58,769 bases of DNA from Chloroflexota bacterium (GCA_022616275.1 JAKEFB010000203.1:1-58769); one strand, 5' to 3'. Counted from the stretch's first letter, positions 16,361-24,968 are shown. Made by a program: numbers and translations. The notes: generated by a model not told the origin, from the letters alone.

Positions 16361-18514
16361 ATGTGGAAACGAATCCTCATCACCATCCTCGTCCTTCTGG
16401 CCGCGGCCGGGCTCTATATTTTCTGGCCGGAGCGGGACGAGCTGAGTTACCTGGCCAGCGCCGGGGACAATTACGACGCCCGCATCCTGCGCGACACCTG
16501 GGGCGTGCCCCACGTCTTTGGCGTCAGCGACGCCGACGCCGCGTATGGGCTGGCCTACGCCCACGCCGAGGACGACTTCCTGACTATCCAGCAGACGATC
16601 CTGGCTGCCCGTGGCCGGCTGGCCACGGTTTACGGCCGGGACGCCGCCCCTAACGATTACATGGTCCAATTGCTGCGCATCTGGGACGTGGTCGAGGCCA
16701 ATTACGAGACCGGCATCGCCGAAGACACACGGGCGATGCTGGACGGCTACGCCGCCGGGCTGAATCATTACGCCGCTTTGCACGAGGACGAAGCCCTGCC
16801 CGGCCTCTTCCCTATCAGCGGCAAAGACATGGTTGCCGCCTCGGTCCACAAGTCGCCGCTCTTCTTTGGCCTGGACGGGACGCTGGCGGAGTTGTTTTCT
16901 GACGAACCACTAGCAGAAGAGGGGGAGACCAGGAGACCAGGAGACCAGGAGACGGATCTACACAACTACACAACCACACAACTACATAACCACATCTTCG
17001 GCTCTAACACCTTCGCCGTCAGTCCTGCCCGGTCGGCCAATGGGGAGACGTTTCTGGCGGTTAATTCGCACCAGCCGTGGAGCGGGCCGCTCAGTTGGTA
17101 CGAAGCTCACGTCCATAGCGAGGAGGGGTGGGACGCGGCCGGGGCGCTACTGCCGGGCGTGCCGACCATCGTCCACGGTCACAACCGGGACGTCGGCTGG
17201 GCTTTCACCGTCAACGATTCCGACTTGATAGACGTTTACATCCTGGAAATCAACCCGGACAACCCCAACCAGTACCGCTTTGACGGCCAGTGGCGGGAGC
17301 TGGAAGTGCGAGAAGCGCCGATCACGGTCAAAATCGTCGGCCGGCTGCGGTGGACGGTCAAAGAAGAGGTGCTGTGGTCGGTCTATGGGCCGGTAGCCCG
17401 CCGGCCGCACGGCGTTTACGCTATCCGCTACGCCGGCTTTGGCGAAGTCGGCATCTTCGAGCAATTGTACCGGCTGAATAAGGCCCGCAACTTTGAGGAG
17501 TGGCAGACGGCGATGCGGTTGGGCCAGTTGCCGACGTTCAACGCCGGTTACGCCGACCGCGAGGGCAACATTTACTACCTTTACAACGGGCTGCTGCCGG
17601 TGCGGGCCGAGGGATACGACTGGCAAGCGTACCTGCCCGGCGACAGTTCGGAAACGTTGTGGACGGAGTACCTGCCCTTTGACCAGTTGCCGCAGGTCTT
17701 CAACCCGGCGGCCGGCTTTATCCAGAACACCAATAACAGTCCCTTTCGCACCACGCTCGACCCCGGCAACCCCGACCCGGCCGCCTATTCGCCGACGCTG
17801 GGCATTGACCAGGATATGAACAACCGCGCCCTGCGCGCCCTGGAGCTGTTCGGCGGCGACGATTCCATTACCGAAGAGGAGTTTTACACCTATAAGTACG
17901 ACATGGCCTACGCGGCCGAGTCGAACATGGCTCTCTTCCTCCAGGAACTGCTCAGCGCCCCCATTCCCGACGATCCGGACTTGCAGGCCGGCCTGGCGCT
18001 GCTGGAGAGCTGGGATTTGCGGGCCAACCCGGAAAACCCGGCCGCGGCCCTGGCCATCCTGACCGCCCAGCCGTTTGACGGCGATCCCAACACGCCGCCG
18101 GCCGAGATCGTGGACAGCTATACCCAGACCGTCCGCTGGCTTCTGGAGCACCACGGCCGGCTGGACGTACCCTGGCAGGAGGTCAACCGCCTGGAGCGGG
18201 GCGACCTGGACGTGGGCCTGGGCGGCGGGCCGGACGTGCTGCACGCCATTTACGGCAACCTGGCCGACGATGGCTACCTGCACGGCCACGCCGGCGACTC
18301 CTACATCATGCTGGTGACCTGGGACGCCAACGGCCAGGTCCATTCGCGCAGCATCCACCAGTTCGGCAGCGCCACCGCCCGGCCGGACTCCCCCCATTAC
18401 GCCGACCAGGTCCCGCTCTTTGCCCAGCGCCAGCTCAAGCCGGTCTGGCTGGACGAAGCCGACATCCGGGCCAACCTGGAGCGGGAGTACCGGCCGGGGG
18501 AGGAGGTGGACTGA
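16361..18514 (+). CDS. Penicillin-acylase-family (peptidase S45) Ntn hydrolase
   Basis: 717 residues. An N-terminal hydrophobic segment (about 4-22) anchors or exports it. The alpha-chain region carries ILRDTWGVPHVFG and AYGLAYAHAEDDF, hallmarks of the family. The precursor should self-cleave at G214-S215 in HIFGSNTFAVSP, making S215 the N-terminal nucleophile of the beta-chain; NSHQPW, HGHNRDVGWAFT and later Asn/Arg residues complete the pocket. The spacer just before the cleavage site (about 188-211) is encoded by a word-repeat cassette. Family members hydrolyse amide bonds such as acyl-homoserine lactones, N-acyl amino acids or beta-lactams; the substrate here is unknown. The gene end contains AGGAGGTGG, which serves the overlapping next gene. 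Confidence 0.92.
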   Translation: MWKRILITILVLLAAAGLYIFWPERDELSYLASAGDNYDARILRDTWGVPHVFGVSDADAAYGLAYAHAEDDFLTIQQTILAARGRLATVYGRDAAPNDYMVQLLRIWDVVEANYETGIAEDTRAMLDGYAAGLNHYAALHEDEALPGLFPISGKDMVAASVHKSPLFFGLDGTLAELFSDEPLAEEGETRRPGDQETDLHNYTTTQLHNHIFGSNTFAVSPARSANGETFLAVNSHQPWSGPLSWYEAHVHSEEGWDAAGALLPGVPTIVHGHNRDVGWAFTVNDSDLIDVYILEINPDNPNQYRFDGQWRELEVREAPITVKIVGRLRWTVKEEVLWSVYGPVARRPHGVYAIRYAGFGEVGIFEQLYRLNKARNFEEWQTAMRLGQLPTFNAGYADREGNIYYLYNGLLPVRAEGYDWQAYLPGDSSETLWTEYLPFDQLPQVFNPAAGFIQNTNNSPFRTTLDPGNPDPAAYSPTLGIDQDMNNRALRALELFGGDDSITEEEFYTYKYDMAYAAESNMALFLQELLSAPIPDDPDLQAGLALLESWDLRANPENPAAALAILTAQPFDGDPNTPPAEIVDSYTQTVRWLLEHHGRLDVPWQEVNRLERGDLDVGLGGGPDVLHAIYGNLADDGYLHGHAGDSYIMLVTWDANGQVHSRSIHQFGSATARPDSPHYADQVPLFAQRQLKPVWLDEADIRANLEREYRPGEEVD
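16923..16995. repeat. In-frame word-repeat cassette in the acylase spacer
   Basis: Four GGAGACCA-type units (16923-16952) are followed by ACACAACTACACAACCACAC-type units (16958-16993). It encodes about 24 polar residues ending two or three codons before the predicted autocleavage Gly-Ser. The second word family appears in reverse complement at 51971-52010, in intergenic DNA. Confidence 0.75.
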
Positions 18515-19926
18515 TACCTTCAGACTCTTTACGAGCGGCCGTCATTGGCGCCGGCGTTAGTGGCCTGGCGGCCGCCAAATGCCTGCTTGAGGAGGGCCTG
18601 GAACCGGCCGTCTTTGAACAGGGGCCGGAAATCGGTGGGCTGTGGAATTATAATGAAGCGCTGCCCGATGGTGGCGGGCTGGCCTATCGCTCGCTGCGCA
18701 CAAATACGTCGCGGCAGATGATGGCCTTTTCCGATTTTCCCTTCCCGGACACACTACCAGAATTTCCCGGCCGGGCAGACGTCCGGCAATACCTGGACGA
18801 TTACGTCCATCATTTTGGTTTCCAGGACCGTATCCGGTTGAATACCGGCGTTGAGAAGTTGTCGCCCACGGCCGATGGGCATTGGCAGGTAACAACCCAC
18901 CAGGTAGACGGCACATCCCTGGTAGAAACTTTCGACGCTGTCGCGGTGTGCAGTGGGCTTTACCAGCAGCCGGCCATTCCCCATTATCCGGGCGTCGAAA
19001 GCTATCAGGGGCTGGCGTCACACAGCGCCCGCTACAAAGGGCCAGAAGGGTTCGAAGACAGGAACGTTCTCGTCGTTGGCGTTGGCAGCAGTGGCGCAGA
19101 TATCGCCACCGAAGTGAGCAAAGTCGCCCGGCAGGTCGAACTCAGTACCAGGCGTGGCGTCTGGTTCCTACCACACACACTCGGCGGCCGGCCGTATGAC
19201 CACAACCTGACCCGCCTGAGTACACTCTTGCCTTACCGGGCGCGCATGTTTTTCTTCCGCCACCTCGTCCTCCGGGAATACCGGCGCATGGGCTTTGATT
19301 GGAAATTGCTGGCCCCGGCCAGGACCATGCCTGTATTTGACGTTTTGCGAGCGCGACCAGTGCCCGGTTCGGAATTATTGCGCTGTATCGCCGCCGGCGC
19401 TGTTACAGTCCGGCCGGAAGTTGCGCGACTGGAGCCGCATCAGGTCGTTTTCGTTGATGGCGTGCCAGCGCCAGTGGATACCATCGTGTATTGCACCGGT
19501 TATGGCCCAGGCTTCTCTTTTCTAGACCCATCCCTGATCCAGGTATCTGGTGACTCAGTGGTATTGTATAAGCACGTATTCCCCTCTCATCTGCCAAACC
19601 TGGCTTTCATTAGCCTGTGTACCGTCGCCGGCCCTCTGCTGCCGGTGGCAGAAATACAATCCCGGTGGGCAGCCCGGGTATTTGCCGGTAAGGTCAGGCT
19701 ACCGCCTCCGGCCGAAATGGAAGCGACAATCCGCCGCCAGTGGGCGAAACAGCTCCGGCAAGGTATTCATCCGATGCGCGTTCAATTGCTCGACTATATG
19801 GACGAAGTAGCCAGGGTGATTGGTGTACGGCCGAGCTTGCTTCGCCACCCCCGGCTGATTCCACGCCTAGTAGCTGGCCCTCTAACGGCCGCCCAATATC
19901 GCCTCGATGGCCCAGGAAAGTTATAA
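18511..19926 (+). CDS. Flavin-containing monooxygenase, non-standard start
   Basis: About 471 residues if started at CTG 18511. No ATG, GTG or TTG precedes the essential FAD-binding motif AVIGAGVSGLAAAK in this frame, and the first ATG (18718) would delete it. CTG 18511 overlaps the acylase stop as CTGA and lies 4 nt after AGGAGG (18501-18506); ATA 18514 is the other candidate. Further motifs fit an FMO or Baeyer-Villiger-like enzyme: EIGGLWNY, the FMO fingerprint-like YQGLASHSARY, the NADP motif VVGVGSSGADIA and YCTGYGPGFSFL near the C-terminus. It would oxygenate a soft nucleophile or ketone with NADPH and O2. Coupling to the acylase suggests the two act in one pathway. Confidence 0.85.
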   Translation: MIPSDSLRAAVIGAGVSGLAAAKCLLEEGLEPAVFEQGPEIGGLWNYNEALPDGGGLAYRSLRTNTSRQMMAFSDFPFPDTLPEFPGRADVRQYLDDYVHHFGFQDRIRLNTGVEKLSPTADGHWQVTTHQVDGTSLVETFDAVAVCSGLYQQPAIPHYPGVESYQGLASHSARYKGPEGFEDRNVLVVGVGSSGADIATEVSKVARQVELSTRRGVWFLPHTLGGRPYDHNLTRLSTLLPYRARMFFFRHLVLREYRRMGFDWKLLAPARTMPVFDVLRARPVPGSELLRCIAAGAVTVRPEVARLEPHQVVFVDGVPAPVDTIVYCTGYGPGFSFLDPSLIQVSGDSVVLYKHVFPSHLPNLAFISLCTVAGPLLPVAEIQSRWAARVFAGKVRLPPPAEMEATIRRQWAKQLRQGIHPMRVQLLDYMDEVARVIGVRPSLLRHPRLIPRLVAGPLTAAQYRLDGPGKL

Positions 19927-19927
19927 T
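19922..19927 (+). promoter_or_regulatory. -10 box for leaderless transcript
   Basis: A perfect TATAAT ends 6 nt before ATG 19934. As with the box at 8760-8768, the spacing implies a leaderless mRNA. It overlaps the last codons of the monooxygenase gene (stop 19924-19926). No convincing -35 is seen. Confidence 0.35.
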
Positions 19928-19933
19928 GCCAGC

Positions 19934-20251
19934 ATGAAACCACTCAGCCAGCTTCGTCCAAATATCGTCTATGGAGTTATTGCCCAAGCACCACTTTATA
20001 GACGGCAACGGCCGGACGGTGCGGCTGGCCACGAAATAGACCAAAACGGCTTCATCCGCGACCGTGATTACGCCCGCCTGACGGAGCGGGCCAAGGCCAC
20101 CCGTAGCCTGGACTTCAAGAAATTGATCGAGTTGGGCCTGATCGTTCGCTGGGGCGCGGCCGGGGTGTGTATTACCAAGGTGCGGGCTCGACAACCTGAT
20201 AACTTGCTGGACACTGGCGGTTTTTATCACTACCGGTTCAGAACGATTTAG
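19934..20251 (+). pseudogene. Fic-domain protein remnant
   Basis: The longest frame (about 105 codons from ATG 19934) reads as a winged-helix-like tail: DYARLTERAKATRSLDFKKL, then IELGLIVRWGAAG, much as in the C-terminal regulator-like domain of Fic proteins (T-x-A/S...L...D...L...G.L...G). In another frame, 19989-20036 reads HHFIDGNGRTVRLATK and then stops. This is the Fic active-site motif HxFxDGNGR with its catalytic His. The two halves are out of frame and the intervening part of a normal Fic protein (more than 200 residues) is missing. This looks like a degraded AMPylase gene, shortened by deletion plus frameshift, and is unlikely to be functional. Confidence 0.6.
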
Positions 20252-20262
20252 CAAATCGTTCT
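20240..20262. repeat. 10-bp hairpin word containing a stop codon
   Basis: AGAACGATTT (20240-20249) and AAATCGTTCT (20253-20262) flank AGC. The TAG stop of the Fic remnant (20249-20251) is part of it. Similar in design to the other word-repeat hairpins. Confidence 0.55.
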
Positions 20263-20286
20263 ACAATGGGTGGGACTTTCAGGTTG

Positions 20287-20315
20287 TTGCCTCATCGCTA
20301 GACTATCGTTAAACT
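20287..20315 (+). promoter_or_regulatory. Possible sigma-70 promoter for the FIST gene
   Basis: TTGCCT (20287-20292), a 17-bp spacer and TAAACT (20310-20315) form a weak promoter about 105 nt upstream of the FIST start codon. Both boxes are only partial matches, so this is tentative. Confidence 0.25.
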
Positions 20316-20420
20316 TCTATAAGCAGGTAATAATTAGCTTAACGTGTTCTGTTTTTGTTTGGGCCAGTTTGCGGGCAAAAACACCATTTACCAACGGGCC
20401 AGGAGCGGGGCAACAGAAAA

Positions 20421-21560
20421 ATGAAGATTGACCAGCATTACTGGAAAGAGGCGACAGGTTGGCAAAATGGGACGCCGGGAGAATCCGGCCTGCCCGCCCA
20501 ACTGATCTTTCTATTCGGCAGCCCGGCCGTACTCAAAGGGCAAAAGTACCTGGACAGCTTGAAGAAAGGCTATCCGCAAGCCCACTTTTTTGGCTGTTCC
20601 ACGGCCGGCGAAATTTGCGGGGACAGAGTCCTGGACGATTCCCTGGTAGCCACGGCCGTCTACTTCGAGCACACGAGCCTTAAAGGCGCCCAGGTCCAAC
20701 TGGGCGACATGAACCATAGCTACGAGGCAGGCGTGACGCTGGCTCGTGAGCTTGATAAGGAGGGTTTGGTCCACGTTTTGGTGCTTTCTGAGGGTGTCCG
20801 GATCAATGGCAGCGACCTGGTTCGCGGCTTGATCGAAAATTTGCCAGATGGCGTTACCGTCACCGGTGGGCTGTCCGGCGATGGGGACCGCTTCCAGGAA
20901 ACGTTTGTCTTCTGGGATGGTTCACCGGAACGGGACGTCGTGGCGGCCGTGGGCCTCTACGGTGACCGCTTAAAGGTCGGTTACGGCTCTTTAGGCGGCT
21001 GGGATCCGTTCGGACCGGAGCGGCTGGTTACCCGCTCCAGGGGAAACATTCTTTACGAACTCGACGGCCGGTCGGCATTGAGCCTGTATAAACAATACCT
21101 GGGTGAATACGCGGCCGGGCTACCGGCCACCGGCCTGCTCTTTCCCTTGAGCATGCGGATTGAGGGAGGCGAAACGGGACTTGTTCGCACAATTTTAGGC
21201 ATTAACGAAGAAGAGGAGAGCCTGATTTTTGCCGGGGATATGCCGGAGGGCGCTTACGCTCGCCTGATGAAGGCTAATTTCGACCGCCTGATTGACGGGG
21301 CAGTTGGAGCAGCCAGGACCAGTTACCAGGCCATCGGCTCGGTTGAGCCGGACCTGGCGCTGCTGATCAGTTGCGTCGGCCGCAAGTTAGTCCTGAAGCA
21401 ACGGGTCGAAGAGGAGGTCGAAGGCGTTCGGGAAGTATTGGGGAACCGGACGGTTTTCACCGGATTCTATTCGTACGGCGAGATCTCTCCCTTTACCCCG
21501 ACGGCCAGGTGCGAGTTGCACAACCAGACGATGACGATTACTACCTTTACTGAGGTGTAA
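20421..21560 (+). CDS. FIST-domain sensory protein
   Basis: 379 residues from ATG 20421, preceded by AGGAGCGGGG. FIST_N is at about 20-215, with LIFLFGSPAVLKG, then FFGCSTAGEICGDRV and VTGGLSGDGDRFQET. FIST_C is at about 225-370, with ALSLYKQYLGEYA, ILFAGDMPEGA-like sequence and FTGFYSYGEISPF just before the end, the classic C-terminal signature. FIST proteins are thought to bind small ligands, perhaps amino acids, and feed signal-transduction partners. A histidine kinase starts 52 bp downstream on the same strand, so FIST is probably its separate input module. Cytoplasmic, no signal peptide. Confidence 0.92.
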   Translation: MKIDQHYWKEATGWQNGTPGESGLPAQLIFLFGSPAVLKGQKYLDSLKKGYPQAHFFGCSTAGEICGDRVLDDSLVATAVYFEHTSLKGAQVQLGDMNHSYEAGVTLARELDKEGLVHVLVLSEGVRINGSDLVRGLIENLPDGVTVTGGLSGDGDRFQETFVFWDGSPERDVVAAVGLYGDRLKVGYGSLGGWDPFGPERLVTRSRGNILYELDGRSALSLYKQYLGEYAAGLPATGLLFPLSMRIEGGETGLVRTILGINEEEESLIFAGDMPEGAYARLMKANFDRLIDGAVGAARTSYQAIGSVEPDLALLISCVGRKLVLKQRVEEEVEGVREVLGNRTVFTGFYSYGEISPFTPTARCELHNQTMTITTFTEV

Positions 21561-21612
21561 AAAGCAAGCTTCAGGCGCCAGGTAGTTCTTCTGGCCAACC
21601 ATTAAACGGGCC

Positions 21613-23088
21613 ATGGATGAACTTCACAGTCTCTTAAGACGCCAACTCAAACGTTACGTTAGCGACCAGGACACACTCCCCCAGCCGCTTATTGACGCTG
21701 TTAATGCGGCCTACCAGCAATCTGACGCCGACCGGGCCACGCTGGAACGCTCCCTGGAACTCACATCCCAGGAATTGCTCCAGGCCAACGCGGAAATGCG
21801 CCACGCCTATCTAGAACTGCAGCAACACACGGCGGCGCTGCGCCAGGCGAAGGAGGAATTGGAGCTGCGGGTGGCCGAACGGACGGCCGAATTGCGCCAG
21901 GCAAACGAACAATTGCAACACGAACTGGCCGAGCGCAAACAGGTGGAAGCGGAATTGCGCGAACAGAAGCAATTGTTTGAAAACCTGGTGATTGAGGTGA
22001 GCGATTCGCTGGCAGAGCTTAGCACGCTCATTGAGGCCAGTCAGGACGGGATTATCTTCATCAATCTGGCCGGGCAGATGCGGGTTATTAACGCCGCTGC
22101 GTTGTCGCTGTTGGGCCTGCCTGGCAAACCCGGCGATTGGGTTGACCGGCCCAGCGCACAGACGCTGATTGCCTTGCGGCGACATGCTCCGGGGGCCACC
22201 AGAGCCATCCTGCACGAAATTCGCCGGCGACGGGACGGTAACACTTCTTCCTTCGAAGGGGAATACCGGCTACCGCCGCGCGTCGTTCGCTGGTCGTATT
22301 CGCCGGTTTTATCCGCCAATACGTTGATCGGCTGGCTATTCGTGCTGCGGGACGTCACCAAAGAGCGGATGTTGGAAAAGATGCGCGACGATCTAACCTA
22401 CACGATGGTTCACGATCTGCGCAATCCGCTGGCGGCTATTTTGCTCAATCTACAACTGTTGACAGCCAAAGAAGGTCAGAGCCTGTCAGGCAAGCAGCGT
22501 AAGACCCTGGTGGACGTGCTGGGACGAACGCGGCAAATGGCTAACTTAGTCAACGCGATTCTTGAAGTCAGCCAGTTGGAAAGCGGGCAACTCCCTTTGA
22601 ACCAGGCGCCGGCTTCCCTCGCCGATCTCGTCAGCGAAACCCTTGACCTGGAAGCTCCTCTGGCCCGCCAAAAAAACCTGGTTCTGAAACAGACGCTACC
22701 GGCCTGGCTGCCGCCCATCTACGTTGACCTGGCGATGATGCAGCGCATTCTGCAGAATTTAGTCGGCAATGCGATTAAGTTTACGCCGGCCGGCGGCGTG
22801 ATCGAACTTGGCGCCAGGCTGGACAAACTTTCTCCAGCTTCGCCGGATAGCCTGAATTCCCAGCCAATGCTGCGCGTGTTTGTCAGGGATAGTGGGCCAG
22901 GGGTTCCGGCCGAATTACAGGGCCGCCTTTTCCAGAAATTCGTCGCCGCCCAACAAGAAAGCCGTGGCAATGGCTTGGGGCTGGCTTTTTGCCGGTTAGC
23001 CGTCGAGGCCCACGGCGGCCGCATCTGGGTGGAAAGCGAGCCGGGTCGAGGGGCCACTTTCCATTTTACCGTTCCCCTGGCGATCTAG
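21613..23088 (+). CDS. PAS-containing sensor histidine kinase, partner of FIST protein
   Basis: 491 residues. A long coiled coil (about 40-140) rich in Q/E/A leads to a PAS domain (about 140-255, SQDGIIFINLAGQMRVINAA). The HisKA domain has the H-box MVHDLRNPLAAIL with H267, and the HATPase domain has N-box QNLVGNAIKF, G1 VRDSGPGVP and G2 GNGLGLAFC. No membrane segment is seen, so it is a soluble kinase, fitting a cytoplasmic FIST sensor just upstream. No receiver gene is adjacent. Its PAS-kinase core closely resembles that of the 1358-residue kinase at 43673-47749. The 3' end overlaps the convergent epimerase gene by 23 bp. Confidence 0.93.
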   Translation: MDELHSLLRRQLKRYVSDQDTLPQPLIDAVNAAYQQSDADRATLERSLELTSQELLQANAEMRHAYLELQQHTAALRQAKEELELRVAERTAELRQANEQLQHELAERKQVEAELREQKQLFENLVIEVSDSLAELSTLIEASQDGIIFINLAGQMRVINAAALSLLGLPGKPGDWVDRPSAQTLIALRRHAPGATRAILHEIRRRRDGNTSSFEGEYRLPPRVVRWSYSPVLSANTLIGWLFVLRDVTKERMLEKMRDDLTYTMVHDLRNPLAAILLNLQLLTAKEGQSLSGKQRKTLVDVLGRTRQMANLVNAILEVSQLESGQLPLNQAPASLADLVSETLDLEAPLARQKNLVLKQTLPAWLPPIYVDLAMMQRILQNLVGNAIKFTPAGGVIELGARLDKLSPASPDSLNSQPMLRVFVRDSGPGVPAELQGRLFQKFVAAQQESRGNGLGLAFCRLAVEAHGGRIWVESEPGRGATFHFTVPLAI

Positions 23089-24043
23089 GGTGGGTTGACA
23101 GGCGAAACCAGGCAACGGTTTCGCGAATCGCCACGTCGTGTGGCGTTGCCTCATTCCCAAAAGCCTGGGCAAAGCGGCTGTGGTCCACGATAAACGGCTC
23201 TTCCCACTGGTATAAGATTTCCTTCAGTTCGCGCAGCTCCCGATTAAACAGGCCCACGGCCGCCACCAACCATCGCCCCGCCGGACGCAGCCGGACCGGC
23301 CGGCCAATTTCGGCGGCCACCAGATCGGCAAACTGCCGGGTACTGATCGTCGGCGCGCTGGGGATGTGCCAGGCCCGGCCGAACGCTTCTTCGCGCTCAC
23401 TTAACGTCACCAGTCCCTGGGCAAAATCGCGGACGTAAGTGTAGGTATGGGGCAGGTCGGGGTTGCCCAGCACGTTGACCGGCTTTCTGGCCAGGGCCGG
23501 CCCAAAGAACATCTCGCCCACGGCCGACCCGAGGACACGCGGCCCGTAAAAGTCGGAAGCCCGGCCGATGGCTACGCGCACCCGGCCGGTCTGGTGAGCC
23601 TCCAGCAAGCTGCGATCCATAGCGGCGCGGGTGCGCCCTTTAGGCCCTGTGGCGGCGTAGGGAAGATCCTCGTGAATGGGCCGGCCGCCAGTCGGGCCAA
23701 CCATGTAAAGGTTGTCGCCAAAAACCAGCCGAGCCTGGCTCCGGGCTACTCCTTCCAGGATGCCATTGGTGAGCGGCGGGAACTTTTCCGGCCATTCGTG
23801 GTAGGCCGGCTGGGCGCAGTGAAAGACCACCTCAGCCTCGCCGCATAGCCGGGCGACATCGTCCGGGTTGGTGGCGTCCCCTTGAGTGACAGTCACACCG
23901 GCCGGCAACGCCTCTCCCAGCCGGCCGGTGCGGTTCACCAGGCAAATGGCCTGCCGGCCGCGGGCCACTAACGCTTCCATCACCGACAGGCCCAAAGGGC
24001 CGCTGCCAAAAATAACGGTTCTCGTTTGCTCGTCTACGCTCAT
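23066..24043 (-). CDS. NAD(P)-dependent epimerase/dehydratase-like SDR protein
   Basis: 325 residues. Rossmann start TVIFGSGPLGLSVMEAL, an acidic or adenine-binding stretch VTQGDATNPDD, VVFHCAQPAYHEWP, and the later regions FGDNLYMVGPTGG and IGRASDFYGPRV. The usual SDR Tyr-x-x-x-Lys is not obvious; TGPKGRTRAAMD occupies that place, as in NmrA- or atypical extended-SDR proteins, so catalysis may differ. It probably acts on a small metabolite or carries a redox-sensor role. A MerR-type promoter lies immediately upstream (24075-24105), next to the MerR regulator gene, so this gene is its likely target. Confidence 0.85.
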   Translation of the reverse strand: MSVDEQTRTVIFGSGPLGLSVMEALVARGRQAICLVNRTGRLGEALPAGVTVTQGDATNPDDVARLCGEAEVVFHCAQPAYHEWPEKFPPLTNGILEGVARSQARLVFGDNLYMVGPTGGRPIHEDLPYAATGPKGRTRAAMDRSLLEAHQTGRVRVAIGRASDFYGPRVLGSAVGEMFFGPALARKPVNVLGNPDLPHTYTYVRDFAQGLVTLSEREEAFGRAWHIPSAPTISTRQFADLVAAEIGRPVRLRPAGRWLVAAVGLFNRELRELKEILYQWEEPFIVDHSRFAQAFGNEATPHDVAIRETVAWFRLSTHPRSPGER

Positions 24044-24074
24044 GACTTTGCCTCCAGGTCAGGATATTGACTCC

Positions 24075-24105
24075 AGCTTACACCCTGACACAATGTCAAA
24101 GTCAA
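24075..24105 (-). promoter_or_regulatory. MerR-type promoter/operator driving the epimerase
   Basis: On the minus strand: -35 TTGACT (24100-24105), a 19-bp spacer and -10 TAAGCT (24075-24080). The spacer holds the dyad TGACA-TTG-TGTCA (24086-24098). A 19-bp spacer with a dyad between the boxes is the hallmark of promoters activated by DNA-twisting MerR proteins. It sits at the 3' end of the merR-like gene, directly before the epimerase. Confidence 0.6.
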
Positions 24106-24968
24106 GAGGCAAAAGACGACGGCTCCTCGATGGGGATCTGGAATTCGACGACGGCCGTTTCCCCCTCCTGCTCAGCTTCGTGGGCTGGGCCAGACAGGTG
24201 TAGTTCGCGCATGAAGCCGGCCGGGGTATGCCGGTGCAGGCCAATCCATTTCAGCAGTTCCAGGATAGCGGGAAGCATTTCGCCAAATGGCCCCTCGTAG
24301 ACGAGGCAGGCTGCCAGCGGCACGGCCGGCAATTGCCGAAACGTGACCACTGCATCTTGGGGTGGGTCGGGCAGGACGGCCGGATCTATGACGACGCCCG
24401 TTTCCACGTCCAGGTCGGTCTCGGTGTACTCTTCGGCGTGGTAGAGGGTAATTTCCGGGGCCAGCGGCTTCACCCGCAGCCGCGCCAGGCCGACGTATAG
24501 TTGTACGTACATGGCCTGGCAGTATTGGCCCATTTCAGCCACTGCAGGCACTACCCGGCGGACCGAGGCCAGGGCCACGGGTTCCAACGGTTTGACGACA
24601 ATGTCGTATGGTGGTGGCTGGCCTTCCTGTTCAATCTGCCATAAGCGAGCTTCTACCTGGGCCAGGCGAGCCTGCGTTTCCCGTATTTCCTGCTCTAGCT
24701 CAGCCTGACGCAGGAGCAGCATGGATCGCATTTGTCTAGTGTCTAATTCCTCATTGCCATCCAGTAGCCGGCCGATTTCCTCCAACGAAAAACCAAGGCC
24801 CTTCAGGGCAATGATCCGGTTGAGTTGGGCCAGTTGATCCACCGTGTAATAGCGGTAACCGGTCCACTCGTCGGTATGGCTGGGCGCCAGTAACCCCAAC
24901 CGGTCGTAGTGGCGCAACATGCGGCTGGAGACCTGGCCCAGCCGGGAAAACTCACCAATTTTGTACAT
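24102..24968 (-). CDS. MerR-family regulator with GyrI-like effector domain
   Basis: 288 residues. The N-terminal winged helix is complete: MYKIGEFSRLGQVSSRMLRH and YDRLGLLAPSHTDEWTGYRY, then the helix LNRIIALKGLGFSLEEIGRL. A dimerisation coiled coil spans about 75-118. The remainder is a GyrI-like (AraC effector/BmrR-type) ligand-binding domain with VVKPLEPVALASVRRVVPAV and ACLVYEGPFGEM. Such proteins activate drug- or metabolite-responsive genes. Its start overlaps the stop of the FAD oxidoreductase gene as TAATG, so both are probably one operon, and the operator downstream points to control of the epimerase. Confidence 0.93.
   Translation of the reverse strand: MYKIGEFSRLGQVSSRMLRHYDRLGLLAPSHTDEWTGYRYYTVDQLAQLNRIIALKGLGFSLEEIGRLLDGNEELDTRQMRSMLLLRQAELEQEIRETQARLAQVEARLWQIEQEGQPPPYDIVVKPLEPVALASVRRVVPAVAEMGQYCQAMYVQLYVGLARLRVKPLAPEITLYHAEEYTETDLDVETGVVIDPAVLPDPPQDAVVTFRQLPAVPLAACLVYEGPFGEMLPAILELLKWIGLHRHTPAGFMRELHLSGPAHEAEQEGETAVVEFQIPIEEPSSFAS

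Noticed and set aside
19694-20254. Minus-strand frame over the monooxygenase end and Fic remnant
   Set aside because: No motif, crosses two plus-strand features, and composition fits a shadow frame.
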